64,000 bases of DNA, from positions 1 through 64,000 of the forward strand of contig JAHBXR010000008.1 in assembly GCA_019636335.1 (NCBI GenBank). The letters run 5' to 3'. Position numbers and translations under genes: made by a program. This DNA comes from Pirellulales bacterium (GTDB taxonomy: Bacteria; Planctomycetota; Planctomycetia; Pirellulales; JAEUIK01). Shown here one piece after another: positions 63,285-64,000 of the stretch (the first letter of the stretch is position 1; the number at the start of each line of letters is the position of its first letter). The notes beneath the pieces were generated by a model. The model searched no databases, was not told the DNA's origin, and saw only the letters and a program-made list of their open reading frames with translations.

Positions 63285-64000
63285 CTAGGGCGACTTCTTC
63301 AGACCGGGAAGCGGCTGCTCTTCGGTCTCGCGACGAGCGTGATCGCCCCCGAGCAGGGCACCTGGCCCCAGAAAGGCGTTCTGGGCTCCGTCGATGACGA
63401 CGTGCGTGGTCTTGGCTTGCTTGCCGGCCGAGACACTCTCGACGCGCGACGAGCCGTGCAGGCCGTGGATGCGGTCTCCCGGTTTCAAGTCGGCCGCCGC
63501 GATCCAGCCACGCCCCACTACCCAAAAACGTTGTATGGGCGTGGCATCGAGCTCGTTCTCTGCAATGCGCAGCGTAACCACCTCATGCGCATCGGCGGTG
63601 TGCGAGACGAATAGCACCGGCTGGAAGGTCAATTCGCCCGTGGCGGGATTTTGCGAAAGCGCACGATCGCCGACGAGCAGCTCTTCGATCGGAATCGCAC
63701 CCCGCTCGGTTTGTATCTTGGCGCCGAACGCCGCTTCGCATGTCGGACAGGCGACCGATTCTTGTTTGCGCTGAAACGTGGCATGGATCTGCTTCTCGCC
63801 GCGCGGCGTGCTGTAGGCACCATACCACGCCTGCCACCAGGCGTAGGGATCATGGCCGAGATCCGCTTTCAACAATCGCTGCAGTACCCAGATCACGCGG
63901 GAATTGATCTCGGCAATCGACTCGTTGGCCCTGGCGACGGCCTGCTGCTCGGCGCCGAGATCGCGCTCCATCTTCCCGTGCGCGAGATAGTGGTTGAACC
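63285..64000 (-). CDS. Hint-domain protein, C-terminal part (cut by window edge)
   Basis: At least 238 residues, open past the right edge. An N-terminal helical part (EQQAVARANESIAEINSRVIWVLQRLLKADLGHDPYAWWQAW) precedes a Hint domain: AAFGAKIQTERGAIPIEELLVGDRALSQNPATGELTFQPVLFV, then ATPIQRFWVVGRGWIAAADLKPGDRIHG. In planctomycetes this module often follows toxin-like or repeat regions and self-processes at a Cys. Here the expected Cys of CFAAGT reads A (AFGAKI), although CPTC lies just before it. Whether splicing is possible is therefore doubtful. Confidence 0.7.
   Translation of the reverse strand, partial: FNHYLAHGKMERDLGAEQQAVARANESIAEINSRVIWVLQRLLKADLGHDPYAWWQAWYGAYSTPRGEKQIHATFQRKQESVACPTCEAAFGAKIQTERGAIPIEELLVGDRALSQNPATGELTFQPVLFVSHTADAHEVVTLRIAENELDATPIQRFWVVGRGWIAAADLKPGDRIHGLHGSSRVESVSAGKQAKTTHVVIDGAQNAFLGPGALLGGDHARRETEEQPLPGLKKSP

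Overview
The window reads as a chromosomal segment of a planctomycete, most likely from the Pirellulales or a close relative. It is GC-rich. It carries families largely confined to that phylum: a DUF1501 protein beside a DUF1549/DUF1553 protein with a cytochrome-like CH motif, a DUF1598-like exported protein, a DUF5678-like small protein, exported DUF11-repeat and DUF1573 proteins, and an ECF sigma factor divergent from a membrane Ser/Thr kinase. No rRNA, tRNA, CRISPR array, insertion sequence or phage gene was seen. All family calls come from reading translations and motifs; no database search was run.

Layout. 0-3.1 kb (minus): the start of a membrane protein cut by the left edge, a CelD/BcsL-type acetyltransferase and a ComM/YifB AAA+ ATPase. 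3.4-5.3 kb (plus): a SulP anion transporter with an unusual helical insert and a STAS tail. 5.3-9.4 kb: an exported DUF1598-like protein, then an ECF sigma factor overlapping a small membrane protein, then a membrane protein. 9.4-11.1 kb: ankyrin protein and CDF metal transporter. 11.1-12.6 kb: a decayed toxin-antitoxin pair behind a multi-pass membrane protein. 12.7-15.3 kb: lutC/lutB (lactate oxidation) and a small membrane protein. 15.5-19 kb: a DUF11 surface protein and two small genes. 19.1-27.9 kb: a four-gene minus-strand cluster of exported proteins (DUF1501, PPC domain, DUF1549/1553, cytochrome c-WD40), probably one envelope system. 28.3-30.8 kb: an NHLRC2-like thioredoxin/NHL lipoprotein. 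31.3-32.3 kb: DUF1573. 32.4-35.4 kb: ferrous iron uptake operon feoA-feoA-feoB-Cys-rich protein. 35.5-42.7 kb: uncharacterised genes, a thioredoxin/CAP-like protein and a TPR protein. 43.2-50.6 kb: CoA transferase, two tandem TMTC-like membrane-TPR proteins, an SDR and an ECF sigma factor. 50.9-53.9 kb: Ser/Thr kinase and a toxin-antitoxin pair. 54.1-58.7 kb: two exported Cys-rich proteins flanking an exported protein, a membrane KAP-like P-loop ATPase and a lipoprotein. 58.9-64 kb: an HTTM membrane protein operon, a sigma-54 activator divergent from a NarL-type regulator, and a Hint-domain protein cut by the right edge.

The least explained parts are the 54-58.7 kb envelope/Cys-rich island, the SulP insert, the kinase with DFN in place of DFG and a compositionally different membrane half, and the exported cytochrome-like cluster with two different CH-type heme motifs. 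Several intergenic regions carry related palindromes (GGCACAGGCTGGCAGCCTGTGCC type), a small dispersed repeat family.
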